Notes: generated by a model from the sequence alone, not told the origin. 64,000 nucleotides of DNA from an uncultured Eubacteriales bacterium (GCA_900315015.1 OMXJ01000001.1:62001-126000), one strand, 5' to 3'. Positions 51,839 to 62,123 are shown, counted from the stretch's first letter. Translations and numbers: made by a program.

Positions 51839-53797
51839 TTGGCGAAGAAAAAGTTAAGAGATGTTCAGCAAAGCTTTGATGAAAGCCTAGCTGAGCTCAT
51901 GGATTCTGTCAATAAGACAGGGAAAATGACAGAAGCAGGAAATGGAAAGGGAAAGAAAGCAAAGGCCGAGGAGCCAGCTATCATCCCAGGCAAAAGAGAG
52001 GTGCTGACAGATGTGGTCGCAGCAGAAGAGCCTTTCGAAACAATGGAGGATGGAATAAGACCTATCAGACCGGAAAAATATGAGGTGCCAGCTTCATTGA
52101 TGGGAAGAACCTTTATAAATGCATTTAAGGATTTTCCAAGAAATTCAGAACCTAGTGTCAGGATAATACCGCTTGGCGGACTTGACAGGATCGGAATGAA
52201 CATTACAGCCTTTGAGTACGGAGAGGATATAATTGTTGTAGACTGTGGTGTGGCATTTCCGGAGGATGACATGCTAGGTGTAGACCTTGTTATCCCGGAT
52301 GTTACTTACTTAAAACAAAATATTGACAGGGTTCGTGGCTTTGTAATTACTCATGGACATGAGGATCATATCGGTGCGCTTCCTTACATTTTAAAGGAAA
52401 TAAATGTTCCGGTATATGCTACAAGGCTTACAATCGGTATCATAGAAAATAAGCTGAAGGAGCATGGCCTTCTTCAGACGACAAAGCGCAAGGTCGTAAA
52501 ATATGGCTCTACCATTACCTTAGGAGCCTTTAGGGTAGAATTCATCAGAACTAATCATAGTATTTCTGATGCAGCAGCTCTTGCAATTTTTACCCCGGCA
52601 GGAATAATCATGCATACTGGAGATTTTAAGGTAGATTATACACCGGTACTCGGTGAGCCTATCGATCTTCAGAGATTCGGAGAGCTTGGAAGAAGAGGTG
52701 TGCTTGCCCTTCTTTGCGATTCGACAAATGTATTAAGACCTGGTTTTACAATGTCAGAGCGTACAGTCGGAAAGCGACTTGATGGTATTTTTGAGGAGCA
52801 TCCGGATTCAAGAATAATTGTTGCTACCTTTGCATCAAATGTAGACAGAGTGCAGCAGATTATTGACTGTGCAGTTAAGTATAAGAGGAAAGTAGTAGTC
52901 GAAGGAAGAAGCATGGTCAATACCATTGCGACGGCCGGAGAGCTTGGTTATATAAATATTCCAGAAGGCACTATAATAGATAATGAGATGATGAAGGAGT
53001 ATCCTGATAATAAGCTTGTTCTTATTACAACAGGAAGCCAGGGTGAAGCCATGGCAGCTCTTTCAAGAATTGCTTTTGGAAATCATAAAAAGATTCAGGT
53101 GAAGCCGGGAGACTGCGTAATTCTTTCTTCTACACCTATTCCTGGAAATGAGAAGAACGTTGCTAGAATTATGAACGAGCTTTCTATGAAGGGAACCACT
53201 GTTATTTATGAAAATACTCATGTTTCAGGTCATGCCTGCCAGGAGGAAATAAAGCTTATTTATGCTCTTACAAGACCTAAATTTGCACTTCCTGTTCATG
53301 GTGAGTACCGTCACAGAGTTCGTCAGGCCGAGCTTGCTAATGAGATGGGGGTTCCAAAGGATAGATGTCTCGTGCTTGCATCAGGTGAAGTTCTAGAACT
53401 TGGTGCAAATCATGCAAGAGTAGATGGAATGGTTTCAGCTCAGGGCGTATTTGTAGACGGCCTTGGAGTTGGAGATGTTGGAAATATCGTTCTTAGAGAT
53501 AGACAGTGTCTTTCTGAGAATGGTCTTATAATCGTTGTAATGACCTTTGACAGATATTCAAATCAGGTCGTTGCAGGACCTGATATTGTTTCCCGCGGCT
53601 TCGTTTATGTGCGTGAGGCAGAGGGGCTTATGGAGCAGTCAAAGATAGTTGTTGAAGACTGTCTTGCTAGATGTCAGAAGCGTAATGTTACTGACTGGAC
53701 AAAGATAAAGGCTGATATTAAGGATTCACTTAGCAGCTACATCTGGAAGAATATAAAGCGTACGCCTATGATTCTTCCAATAATTATGGAAGTATGA
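51839..53797 (+). CDS. rnj: Ribonuclease J
   Basis: 652 aa from TTG 51839, set by CGGAGGGA at 51825-51832. Metallo-beta-lactamase/beta-CASP nuclease: HGHEDHIGALP, MHTGDFKVDY, GSQGEAMAALSR, VSGHACQEE. About 90 N-terminal residues (charged, KGKKAKAEE) precede the usual start (SVRIIPLGGLDRIG), making it longer than the ~555-aa norm. Central to RNA turnover. No promoter identified in the ~200-bp gap after ruvX. Confidence 0.94.
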   Translation: MAKKKLRDVQQSFDESLAELMDSVNKTGKMTEAGNGKGKKAKAEEPAIIPGKREVLTDVVAAEEPFETMEDGIRPIRPEKYEVPASLMGRTFINAFKDFPRNSEPSVRIIPLGGLDRIGMNITAFEYGEDIIVVDCGVAFPEDDMLGVDLVIPDVTYLKQNIDRVRGFVITHGHEDHIGALPYILKEINVPVYATRLTIGIIENKLKEHGLLQTTKRKVVKYGSTITLGAFRVEFIRTNHSISDAAALAIFTPAGIIMHTGDFKVDYTPVLGEPIDLQRFGELGRRGVLALLCDSTNVLRPGFTMSERTVGKRLDGIFEEHPDSRIIVATFASNVDRVQQIIDCAVKYKRKVVVEGRSMVNTIATAGELGYINIPEGTIIDNEMMKEYPDNKLVLITTGSQGEAMAALSRIAFGNHKKIQVKPGDCVILSSTPIPGNEKNVARIMNELSMKGTTVIYENTHVSGHACQEEIKLIYALTRPKFALPVHGEYRHRVRQAELANEMGVPKDRCLVLASGEVLELGANHARVDGMVSAQGVFVDGLGVGDVGNIVLRDRQCLSENGLIIVVMTFDRYSNQVVAGPDIVSRGFVYVREAEGLMEQSKIVVEDCLARCQKRNVTDWTKIKADIKDSLSSYIWKNIKRTPMILPIIMEV

Positions 53798-53830
53798 TGA
53801 AGGTAATTTTTTTATAGGAGGAAAGACGAC

Positions 53831-54376
53831 ATGAAACGTTCTGCTGCCGGAAAACTGATAATGAAGTTTGCTGGCTCTACAATTAGAATTGTTCTGGATA
53901 TTATATTTTATATTGTGGTGTTGGTAGTGATGCTGCGTGCTGTTAAGTATGCCTATGATTTTACTTATCAGATATTTGGCTCTGTTTCAGTTGCCGAGGC
54001 TCCTGGAACTGATGTAGAATTTGAAATCAGCAAGGGTGAATCGACCATGGAGATTGCAACAAGACTTGAAAATATGCAGCTTATAAAAAATAAGCGTACT
54101 TTCTACTTTAGGACAAGACTTAAGGAATATAATATCATTCCAGGTACATATATTCTTAATACGTCAATGGATTATGAGACAATACTTGAAATAATCACAT
54201 CTTCAGATGGAGCTATAAGTGAGGATGGTGAAGGTGTCTTAGATAAAAAGACAGAAGGTGAAGATTCATCAAAAGAGGAAGTGACAGACGAGGCCTCAGA
54301 CGAGACTTCTGATGGGGATTCGGGTGATGAAACTTCAGGTGAAGAAAAGTCAAAGGAAGAGAAAAAGGGTGAGTAG
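53831..54376 (+). CDS. MltG/YceG-like membrane protein lacking the catalytic domain
   Basis: 181 aa. One transmembrane helix (~18-42) followed by a LysM-like YceG N-terminal region (FEISKGESTMEIATRLENMQLIKNKRTFYF, then GTYILNTSMDYETIL). It then ends in a 55-residue Glu/Ser/Asp tail instead of the transglycosylase domain with the catalytic Glu. It sits where mltG (yrrL) lies in Bacillus, between ruvX and the O-methyltransferase. Confidence 0.82.
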   Translation: MKRSAAGKLIMKFAGSTIRIVLDIIFYIVVLVVMLRAVKYAYDFTYQIFGSVSVAEAPGTDVEFEISKGESTMEIATRLENMQLIKNKRTFYFRTRLKEYNIIPGTYILNTSMDYETILEIITSSDGAISEDGEGVLDKKTEGEDSSKEEVTDEASDETSDGDSGDETSGEEKSKEEKKGE

Positions 54377-54378
54377 TG

Positions 54379-55074
54379 ATGGTTTCAGGTGAGCATATAG
54401 ATGGTTATATAAAATCCTTGATTCCAGAGCTGCCCGCAGAGCTTGAAAAAATAGAAGAGGATGCTAATTTTAGAGGCGTGCCCATAATCAGAAAGGACAT
54501 GCAGCAGCTTATGAGGTTTTTAATCGGAATGCATAAGCCTGCAAAGGTTTTGGAAATAGGTACGGCAGTTGGTTTTTCCTCGCTTTTTATGGCAGAGTGC
54601 ATTAGCACAAATGCTGCCTTGTCACCTTCATCGTTTGAAATTATTACAATAGAAAAGGATGAGAGAATGTATGCCGAGGCTGTTTTAAATATTTCAGCGT
54701 CAAGGCATGTAGATAATATCAAGGCTTTTAAGGCGGATGCGGCAGAGTTTCTTGAAAATGCACAGAAGCTTAAAGAAAATGCGGGCTTTGATATGATATT
54801 TATTGATGCAGCAAAGGCTCAGTATAGACGTTATATTGAGATAATATTAGAAAGAGGCCTCATTAGAAAAAATGGTCTCATTATTACTGATAATATATTG
54901 CAAGAGGGCAGCATAGCTGAATCGAAGTTTACTATTGTTAGAAGAGATAGAACGATTCATAAGCGCCTTAGGGATTATGTTAAGTTTTTGATGACAGATC
55001 CTAGATTTGAAACCGTGCTTGTTCCTACAGGAGATGGGGCAGCACTTACTAATTATTTAGGTAAGGAAAATTAG
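54379..55074 (+). CDS. trmR: O-methyltransferase, TrmR-like (tRNA ho5U34)
   Basis: 231 aa from ATG 54379; a GTG at 54376 overlaps the previous stop. Cation-dependent O-methyltransferase motifs: VLEIGTAVGFSSLFMAE, FIDAAKAQYRRYIE, TDNILQEGSIAE. The homologue in this position in Bacillus (YrrM/TrmR) methylates 5-hydroxyuridine at the tRNA wobble base, and the U32 gene just downstream fits that pathway. Confidence 0.85.
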   Translation: MVSGEHIDGYIKSLIPELPAELEKIEEDANFRGVPIIRKDMQQLMRFLIGMHKPAKVLEIGTAVGFSSLFMAECISTNAALSPSSFEIITIEKDERMYAEAVLNISASRHVDNIKAFKADAAEFLENAQKLKENAGFDMIFIDAAKAQYRRYIEIILERGLIRKNGLIITDNILQEGSIAESKFTIVRRDRTIHKRLRDYVKFLMTDPRFETVLVPTGDGAALTNYLGKEN

Positions 55075-55078
55075 TTGT

Positions 55079-56338
55079 ATGAATAGTAGTGTTAATAAGC
55101 CGGAACTACTAATTCCGGCTGGAAGTCTTGATGTTTTAAAGGTTGCACTTGATTATGGTGCTGATGCCGTTTATGTAGGCGGTGAAATGTTCAGTCTTCG
55201 TGCAGGAGCTAAGAATTTTACTCATGATGATCTGATGGAAGCCTCAAGGCTTGTACATGAAAGAGGAAAAAAGCTTTATATTACAGCAAATATTACAGCT
55301 CATGAATATGATTTGAAGGGCGTACGTGAATATTTTGAGGAATTAAAGGAAGTAAAGCCGGATGCTCTTATTGTATCAGATCCTGGAATTATGTCCATTC
55401 AAAGAGAAATTCTTCCTGATATACCTATTCATGTAAGTACTCAGGCAAATAATGTAAATAGTGCGGATTTCAGATTCTGGCATGATGCTGTCGGAGCTAC
55501 TAGAGTAGTAGGAGGAAGAGAGCTTTCTCTTAATGAAATAAAGAGAATCAGAAGCGAGATTCCGGATGACCTTGAAATAGAGGCTTTTGTTCATGGAGCA
55601 ATGTGTATATCCTATTCTGGTAGATGCCTGCTTTCGAACTATTTTACTGGAAGAGATGCAAATCTTGGTCAGTGCACGCATCCTTGCCGCTGGAAGTATT
55701 ATGTGGTCGAGGAAAAGCGCCCTGGAGAATATATTCCGGTAGAGGAAAATGAAAGAGGTACCTATATCTTTAATTCAAAGGATCTTTGCATGATAGACCA
55801 TATTCCTGAAATTGTTGATGCAGGAATAAATAGTCTTAAGATAGAAGGAAGAATGAAGACGGCTCTTTACGTGGCTACTGTTGCGCGTACCTATAGAAGA
55901 GCGATTGATGATTTCTTTGAGTCCCCTTCTAAATATCAGGAAAATATGGACTGGTATAAGGATGAAATTACTAAGTGTACCTTCCGTCAGTTTACTACAG
56001 GCTTTTATTTTAATAAGCCTACTCATGAGGGACAGGTATATGATAATAATGTTTATGTAAGAAATTATATCTATCTTGGAACTGTTTCTGAGAATTCAAG
56101 AAATGGCCTTGTTACAGGCATGAAGCAGAAAAATAAATACAGCGTGGGCGATGAAATTGAAGTTATGCATGCTGTTGATTATGGAAATGGTTTTAATGAA
56201 AAGCTGAAGGTATTAGAACTCATCAATGAAAAGGGTGAAGCTGTTCAGTCAGTTCCACATGCTGAGGAAATTTATTCCGTAAGGCTCTCAGGAGATGTCA
56301 AAAAGGGAGAAATCTTAAGAGTAAGAGATGATTCTTGA
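55079..56338 (+). CDS. trhP: Peptidase U32 family protein, TrhP-like tRNA hydroxylation factor
   Basis: 419 aa. ELLIPAGSLDVLKVALDYGADAVYVGG start, the U32 signature EAFVHGAMCISYSGRCLLSN, and the Cys cluster C...C-THPCRW expected for an iron-sulfur site. TrhP makes ho5U34 using prephenate (family knowledge). Four bases separate it from the trmR-like stop. Confidence 0.88.
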   Translation: MNSSVNKPELLIPAGSLDVLKVALDYGADAVYVGGEMFSLRAGAKNFTHDDLMEASRLVHERGKKLYITANITAHEYDLKGVREYFEELKEVKPDALIVSDPGIMSIQREILPDIPIHVSTQANNVNSADFRFWHDAVGATRVVGGRELSLNEIKRIRSEIPDDLEIEAFVHGAMCISYSGRCLLSNYFTGRDANLGQCTHPCRWKYYVVEEKRPGEYIPVEENERGTYIFNSKDLCMIDHIPEIVDAGINSLKIEGRMKTALYVATVARTYRRAIDDFFESPSKYQENMDWYKDEITKCTFRQFTTGFYFNKPTHEGQVYDNNVYVRNYIYLGTVSENSRNGLVTGMKQKNKYSVGDEIEVMHAVDYGNGFNEKLKVLELINEKGEAVQSVPHAEEIYSVRLSGDVKKGEILRVRDDS

Positions 56339-56404
56339 TATAAGATTTAAGCTTTAAAAATATAAAAATGTTTTTTGCATAAAATGTGTTTATTTGGAGG
56401 ATGT

Positions 56405-57178
56405 ATGGCTAGGAAGGTTAAGTATACAGCTAAGGTTTCGGAAATATCCTGGATTACTGAGGATGTTTTCAGTTTATGGCTTGAGAATAAGGATGCGGCA
56501 GCAGAGGCTATGCCGGGACAATTTGCAGAGCTTTACTGCAATGATAAGTCAAGGCTTCTTCCAAGACCTATAAGCATCTGCGATGTTGATGAGGAAAATG
56601 GAAGAATAAGATTTTGCATAAGAGCAGTCGGTGCTGGTACTAATGAGTTTTCGGCCTTAAAAGTAGGTGATACTGTTAAAATGGTAGCGCCTCTTGGAAA
56701 TGGTTTTAAGTATAAGGATTGTAAAAATGCCCTTATCGTAGGAGGCGGTGTTGGAATATTTCCGCTTCTTCTGCTTACCAAAAAGCTTACCGGAAAAAAG
56801 ACTGTTGTTCTTGGCTATAGAACTGAGCCTTTCTTTGTAGATGAGTTCAAAAATGCAGGAGCAGAGGTTTTAATTGCTACTGATGATGGCTCGGTAGGAA
56901 CAAAGGGAACTGTAATAGATTGCATAAAGGAAAATTCTCTTACAGCAGATTCGATTTTTGCTTGTGGACCGATGCCTATGCTCAGAGGACTTAAGGCATT
57001 TGGTGAAGAAAAAGAAATAAATACTCAGCTTTCTCTTGAAGAGAGAATGGCCTGCGGGCTTGGAGCCTGCCTTGGCTGTGTAGTTAAGACACCGGATATT
57101 GATGGTCACAGCTATGTTAATAATAAGAGAGTATGTAAGGATGGACCGGTATTTGAAGCTTCGCAGGTCATCATCTAA
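56405..57178 (+). CDS. pyrK: Dihydroorotate dehydrogenase electron-transfer subunit PyrK
   Basis: 257 aa from ATG 56405 (TTTGGAGGATGT). FAD site RPISICDVD, NAD-binding GGGVGIFPLLLL, and four Cys for the [2Fe-2S] cluster (MACGLGACLGCVVKT plus a later RVCKDG). Links PyrD to NAD+. Confidence 0.95.
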   Translation: MARKVKYTAKVSEISWITEDVFSLWLENKDAAAEAMPGQFAELYCNDKSRLLPRPISICDVDEENGRIRFCIRAVGAGTNEFSALKVGDTVKMVAPLGNGFKYKDCKNALIVGGGVGIFPLLLLTKKLTGKKTVVLGYRTEPFFVDEFKNAGAEVLIATDDGSVGTKGTVIDCIKENSLTADSIFACGPMPMLRGLKAFGEEKEINTQLSLEERMACGLGACLGCVVKTPDIDGHSYVNNKRVCKDGPVFEASQVII

Positions 57179-57216
57179 AAAGCTTACTTATTAATTGTTT
57201 TGTATGGAGGATAATA

Positions 57217-58122
57217 ATGAATACCAGTGTTAATATAGCAGGAGTTGAGTGGAAGAATCCTGTAACCACTTCTTCAGGAACCTTCGGTTCTGGAGAGGAA
57301 TATTCAGACTTCTTCGATTTATCAGAGCTTGGTGCAGTTACTACAAAGGGAGTTGCAAGAGTTGCCTGGCCGGGAAATGATACTCCTAGAGTCTGTGAGA
57401 CTCCTTCGGGAATGATGAATGCAATAGGACTTCAGAATCCTGGAGTTGATGTATTTAAAGAAAGAGATCTTCCTTTTCTTTCGAAATTTGATACTAAGAT
57501 AATTGTCAATGTCTGCGGACATACTATCGAGGAATATGAAGAGGTAGTTGAAAAGTTAAATGATACTAATGCAGACATGTTCGAAATAAATATTTCATGT
57601 CCTAATGTCCAGAGCGGTGGAATGGCCTTTGGTCAGGATAGGGACATGGTTGAGATTATTACTCAGAGCATGAAAAAGCGTTCTAAGAAGCCTATCATAA
57701 TGAAGTTATCTCCTAATGTAGGAGATATAGCTGATATGGCAAGGGCTGCTGAAGCTGGAGGAGCAGATGCCATTTCTTTGGTTAATACATTTTTAGCAAT
57801 GAAAATCGACATTAATAGGAGAAAATTCGCTCTTGCAAATAGGACGGGCGGACTATCAGGACCGGCTATCAGACCGATAGCAGTGAGAATGGTCTATGAT
57901 GCAGCTCATGCAGTTAAGATTCCTGTAATAGGAATGGGCGGAATTCAGACAAGTGAAGATGCACTGGAATTCATAATGGCGGGAGCTACTGCAGTTTCAG
58001 TTGGAACAGCAACCTTTAGTAATCCGCTTGCTGCAAGAGATGTAGCTGTTGGAATCAAGAATTTCATGGTCAAGAATAAAGTAGAGGATATAAAAGAGCT
58101 TATTGGCTGTGTTTCACAGTAA
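57217..58122 (+). CDS. pyrD: Dihydroorotate dehydrogenase class 1B, catalytic subunit
   Basis: 301 aa TIM barrel with FMN: TTSSGTFGSGEEYSDF, NISCPNVQSGGMAFGQD with the class-1 active-site Cys, and GMGGIQTSEDALEFIMAGA. Between pyrK and pyrE in a pyrimidine operon. Confidence 0.96.
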   Translation: MNTSVNIAGVEWKNPVTTSSGTFGSGEEYSDFFDLSELGAVTTKGVARVAWPGNDTPRVCETPSGMMNAIGLQNPGVDVFKERDLPFLSKFDTKIIVNVCGHTIEEYEEVVEKLNDTNADMFEINISCPNVQSGGMAFGQDRDMVEIITQSMKKRSKKPIIMKLSPNVGDIADMARAAEAGGADAISLVNTFLAMKIDINRRKFALANRTGGLSGPAIRPIAVRMVYDAAHAVKIPVIGMGGIQTSEDALEFIMAGATAVSVGTATFSNPLAARDVAVGIKNFMVKNKVEDIKELIGCVSQ

Positions 58123-58157
58123 AATAATTAATTTATGCTTCAAGGAGGAATTTAGTG

Positions 58158-58838
58158 ATGGAAGGTTATAAGAAGGAATTTGTTGACTTCATGCTTGAGT
58201 CAAAGGTTTTAAAGTTCGGAGATTTTACTCTTAAGAGCGGAAGAAAGTCACCGTTCTTTATGAATGCAGGGGCTTATGTTACAGGAAGTCAGCTTTCTCG
58301 TTTAGGTGAGTTTTATGCAAAGGCTATTCATGATGCATATGGTGATGATTTTGATGTGCTTTTTGGACCAGCCTATAAGGGAATTCCTCTTTCAGTAGCT
58401 TGTACAATTGCTTTTGATAAGCTTTACGGAAAAGAAATCCGTTACTGCAGCAACCGTAAAGAGGCTAAGGATCATGGTGAGCAGGGAATTCTTTTAGGCT
58501 CAGAGCTTAAGGACGGTGATAAGGTAGTTATCATTGAAGATGTTACTACTTCAGGAAAGTCTATCGAAGAGACCTTCCCTATCTTAAAGGCTCAGGGAAA
58601 TGTTGATGTCATTGGTCTTATGGTATCTCTTAATAGAAATGAGCAGGGAAAGGATACCTTAAAGTCTGCATTAAGTCAGATTGAAGAGCTTTATGGAATA
58701 AAGACTGGTGCCATTGTAACAATGCCAGAGGTTATTGAATACCTTACAAGTGAGGATTCTAAGTATAAGGATATAATTACACCTGAAATAAAAGAAAGAA
58801 TAGATGCATATTTTGAGCAGTATGGTCCAAAGGCATAA
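58158..58838 (+). CDS. pyrE: Orotate phosphoribosyltransferase
   Basis: 226 aa. PRPP-binding motif VVIIEDVTTSGKSI; FGPAYKGIPLSVA and RKEAKDHGEQG are typical. Start ATG 58158 (GGAGG at 58144-58148) or GTG 58155. No PyrR-type attenuator is evident before this operon. Confidence 0.95.
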   Translation: MEGYKKEFVDFMLESKVLKFGDFTLKSGRKSPFFMNAGAYVTGSQLSRLGEFYAKAIHDAYGDDFDVLFGPAYKGIPLSVACTIAFDKLYGKEIRYCSNRKEAKDHGEQGILLGSELKDGDKVVIIEDVTTSGKSIEETFPILKAQGNVDVIGLMVSLNRNEQGKDTLKSALSQIEELYGIKTGAIVTMPEVIEYLTSEDSKYKDIITPEIKERIDAYFEQYGPKA

Positions 58839-58909
58839 TTAATTTGCATTGCTTTCGATATTTTTTATGTTTTACGGTCCGAAGAAATAATAGATAAGGA
58901 GATTGCAAA

Positions 58910-59083
58910 ATGAGTGATAATAAGGAAGTAAGATTAGAGCAGGTTTATAAGACAATGAAACGTGCAGGGGTGGCAAATATTGTTCTTGGCATAGTTCTTA
59001 TTGTATTTAGCGTTGCTACGGGAGTATGCATGCTTATTAATGGCGCAAGACTTCTTCAGAGAAAGAGCAACATATTGTTCTAA
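58910..59083 (+). CDS. Small membrane protein (57 aa), unknown
   Basis: 57 aa: MSDNKEVRLEQVYKTMKR, then a single long hydrophobic segment (IVLGIVLIVFSVATGVCML) and a basic end. AAGGAG precedes ATG 58910 at a good distance. It sits 72 bp after pyrE and just before the signal peptidase genes. Not recognised. Confidence 0.65.
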   Translation: MSDNKEVRLEQVYKTMKRAGVANIVLGIVLIVFSVATGVCMLINGARLLQRKSNILF

Positions 59084-59155
59084 AGAATTATCTATCCCTT
59101 GAAAAAGCAGGTCTATGGGGATAATAAAAAAATGACAGGAACAAAGGATGTATTG

Positions 59156-60001
59156 ATGGAAGAAAATAAGGATGTGGAAGTTTCTAATGTTAATGCTGAG
59201 AAAGCTGCAAGCGGCAGTTTTGGCGAAATGCCAATGGATAATGCCAGTGCTTCTTTTGAAGCAGGAGCTTATGGAAATGATGATATAAATACAGAAGTAG
59301 ATGGGAATGTGGATAAATCTGAAGATGGAAATCTGAATGTGGATAAATCTGATGAGAGTAATCTCAATACGGATGGAGCTGAGGATGAAAATCTGCAGAA
59401 ATCTGGAAAAGGTAAAGCCATGCTGAAGGAAGTAATAAGCTGGATTGCTGTGATACTTATTGCGCTGGTTCTTGCGCATATTCTTACACGCTATGTTATT
59501 ATGAAGGCTCAGGTGCCTACCGGGTCGATGCTTGATACTATCCAGATAAAGGATAAGCTTATAGGTAACAGATTGGCATATCTTTTTGATGATCCTGAAA
59601 GAGGAGATATAATTATTTTCCCATGCCCTGATAACGGAGATGAATATATTAAGAGAGTTATCGGGCTTCCAGGAGAAAAGGTTATTATCCATAACGTTGA
59701 AGGAACAGATCATGCCGGTGTTTACATCGACGTAAATGCAGATGGAAAGCCGGATGAAAATGAATTGCTAGAAGAGAGCTATATCAAAGAAGGTATGGAA
59801 CTTGTAGAGGCGGATGAAATTTATAATGTTCCAGAGGGCTGTTATTTTGTTATGGGAGATAACCGTAATCATTCAGCTGATTCTAGAAAGTGGTATACTA
59901 CTAATTATGTAAAGAAAGAAAATATTGATGCCAAGGCTTGGTTCAGATATTCACCTTCTATAGAAAAATACAATTCTATAGATTATAATATAGGTGAATA
60001 A
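59156..60001 (+). CDS. lepB: Signal peptidase I with acidic N-terminal extension
   Basis: 281 aa from ATG 59156 (AAAGGATG upstream; in-frame upstream starts 59132 and 59099 are possible). About 85 acidic residues with DKSEDGNLN-type repeats precede the transmembrane anchor (VISWIAVILIALVLA). Catalytic Ser in VPTGSML, Lys in [11 protein letters not shown], and the MGDNRN-DSR box are intact. It cleaves signal peptides on the outer face of the membrane. Confidence 0.92.
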   Translation: MEENKDVEVSNVNAEKAASGSFGEMPMDNASASFEAGAYGNDDINTEVDGNVDKSEDGNLNVDKSDESNLNTDGAEDENLQKSGKGKAMLKEVISWIAVILIALVLAHILTRYVIMKAQVPTGSMLDTIQIKDKLIGNRLAYLFDDPERGDIIIFPCPDNGDEYIKRVIGLPGEKVIIHNVEGTDHAGVYIDVNADGKPDENELLEESYIKEGMELVEADEIYNVPEGCYFVMGDNRNHSADSRKWYTTNYVKKENIDAKAWFRYSPSIEKYNSIDYNIGE

Positions 60002-60048
60002 GCTGCTTTCTATTAGAGTACAAAACTGTTTATGAAAGGTGAAAGCGA

Positions 60049-60687
60049 ATGAAGGATGAAAATGGTTTGCCAATGACGGGCAAGGAAATAAAGAGAGAAA
60101 TAATAAGCTGGATCCTGGTGGTCGTAGTTGCTTTTGTTCTCGCGTATGTACTTACCCATTATGTGATAATAAAGGCAAAGGTACCTACGGGCTCGATGCT
60201 AAATACCATCCAAAGAGATGATAAGCTTGTCGGACTTAGGACTGCCTACCTTTTTAGTGAGCCGAAAAGAGGGGATATAATTATTTTCCCTTATCCTGAT
60301 AATGAAAGTGAAGAGTATATCAAGAGAGTAATAGGACTTCCAGGAGAGACCATTATTATTCATAATGTAAAGGATGAAGCCTTAGAGGATGAGTATTATG
60401 CTGCGGTATTTCTTGACTTGAATAAAAATGGTAAGGCTGATGATGATGAAAGACTAGAGGAAGGGTATGTAAGAGAGAAGATGTGGATGGTTTCTACGGA
60501 TATGATCTATAAAGTACCTGAAAATAGTTATTTTGTGATGGGCGATAACAGAAATGATTCAAAGGATTCAAGATATTGGTATAAAACTCATTTCGTTTCT
60601 GGAGATAAGATTATTGCCAAGGCTTGGTTCAGATACTCGCCATCTATTGGTTTTTATAATTCTGTGACTTATAATATCGGAGATTGA
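60049..60687 (+). CDS. lepB: Signal peptidase I (second copy)
   Basis: 212 aa; same core as the upstream copy ([46 protein letters not shown]) but without the acidic extension. The two copies clearly arose by tandem duplication. AAAGGTGAAAGCG before ATG 60049. Confidence 0.93.
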   Translation: MKDENGLPMTGKEIKREIISWILVVVVAFVLAYVLTHYVIIKAKVPTGSMLNTIQRDDKLVGLRTAYLFSEPKRGDIIIFPYPDNESEEYIKRVIGLPGETIIIHNVKDEALEDEYYAAVFLDLNKNGKADDDERLEEGYVREKMWMVSTDMIYKVPENSYFVMGDNRNDSKDSRYWYKTHFVSGDKIIAKAWFRYSPSIGFYNSVTYNIGD

Positions 60688-60793
60688 CTTTAATGTGAAT
60701 ATGAGTCATCATATTCACATTATTTATGAAGAGAAAAACTGTGTTAGAAATAATATCAGATTGGTTGATGGGCGTTTGGAAAAAGAAAGAAGT

Positions 60794-61891
60794 ATGGATA
60801 TGCAGGAAGAGAAAAAGGAACTATTAAGAAGTGATTATTATTATGATCTGCCACAGGAATTGATAGCGCAGGATCCGCTTGAGGACAGGTCATCATCTAG
60901 ACTTATGCTGCTTGATAAAAATACAGGAGAGACGAAGGATTCTGTATTTACAGATGTCATAAATTATTTTAATCCGGGAGATTGTCTTGTTATAAATGAT
61001 ACTAAGGTAATTCCGGCAAGGCTTATAGGAACCAGGATTATCGATGAATCAAAACCTTTGCCACCAGGCTACCAGCACGGTGCACCTGATGCGCAGATAG
61101 AGGTGTTATTACTAAAAAGGAAGGCTGATTCTACCTGGGAGACACTTGTGCGCCCGGGAAAAAAGGCAAAAATAGGTACCAAAATCAGCTTTGGAGATGG
61201 TCTCTTAATAGGTGAGGTAGTGGATATAGTTGAAGAGGGCGATAGAATTGTCAGGTTTACCTATGACGGCATATTTGAAGAAATCCTTGATAAGCTTGGA
61301 CAGATGCCTCTTCCTCCGTATATTACACATGAACTTAAAAACAAGGATCGCTATAATACTGTATATGCTAAGTATGAAGGTAGTGCTGCAGCTCCTACTG
61401 CAGGCCTTCATTTTACTAAAGAGCTTTTAGAAAAAATAAAGGAAAAGGGCGTTGACATAGCTCATGTTACGCTGCATGTTGGTCTTGGAACCTTTAGACC
61501 TGTAAAAGAAGATAATATTTTAGAGCACAAAATGCATACGGAGTGGTACAGGATAACTGCAGAAAATGCCGAGAAAATAAACAAGGCAAAGAGAGAGGGG
61601 CATAGAGTAATATGTGTCGGAACTACAAGCTGCAGAACTGTTGAATCGGTGGCTGATGAAAATGGAATGGTGAAGGAGGCTGAGGGCGATACTTCAATCT
61701 TTATATATCCCGGCTATAAGTTCAAGTGCCTTGACTGCCTGATAACTAATTTCCATCTTCCGGAATCTACACTCATTATGCTCGTATCGGCACTTGCAGG
61801 CAGAGAAAATGTGCTTAAGGCGTATAATCACGCAGTAGAGGAAAAATACCGCTTTTTCAGTTTTGGAGATGCGATGTTCATACATGACTGA
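60794..61891 (+). CDS. queA: tRNA preQ1 ribosyltransferase-isomerase QueA
   Basis: 365 aa from ATG 60794; ATG 60800 is equally possible and the frame stays open to 60695. QueA motifs: [54 protein letters not shown] segment, [15 protein letters not shown]. It transfers the ribose of SAM to preQ1 in the queuosine pathway. No preQ1 riboswitch seen. Ends the lepB-lepB-queA group. Confidence 0.94.
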   Translation: MDMQEEKKELLRSDYYYDLPQELIAQDPLEDRSSSRLMLLDKNTGETKDSVFTDVINYFNPGDCLVINDTKVIPARLIGTRIIDESKPLPPGYQHGAPDAQIEVLLLKRKADSTWETLVRPGKKAKIGTKISFGDGLLIGEVVDIVEEGDRIVRFTYDGIFEEILDKLGQMPLPPYITHELKNKDRYNTVYAKYEGSAAAPTAGLHFTKELLEKIKEKGVDIAHVTLHVGLGTFRPVKEDNILEHKMHTEWYRITAENAEKINKAKREGHRVICVGTTSCRTVESVADENGMVKEAEGDTSIFIYPGYKFKCLDCLITNFHLPESTLIMLVSALAGRENVLKAYNHAVEEKYRFFSFGDAMFIHD

Positions 61892-62061
61892 TCGGGGCTT
61901 TAATTGTGCAAATTGAATAAATGTAAAAAAAGTTTAAATTGGTAAATGATTCCTAAAAAATGGGGAATTTTAGCGGTTTGTAAAATATACCGAATGCAAA
62001 TAATCAATAATGTAAAATGTGTCAAAACGGCGTAAAAGTGCAATTTGATGCATTTGATGTT

Positions 62062-62100
62062 GCAAAATCGTGCATGAATGATGCACGATTTTGCTTTTTT
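62062..62100 (+). terminator. Intrinsic terminator after queA
   Basis: GCAAAATCGTGCAT (62062-62075) pairs perfectly with ATGCACGATTTTGC (62081-62094), loop GAATG, T6. It lies ~170 bp past queA. Confidence 0.9.
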
Positions 62101-62123
62101 GTTGAAAAAGTACATAAAAAGAG

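Noticed and set aside
58934..59713. 259-codon minus-strand ORF over the signal peptidase
   Set aside because: Antisense to lepB with no ribosome binding site; composition Ile/Phe/Cys-rich as expected from reverse AT-rich coding DNA.
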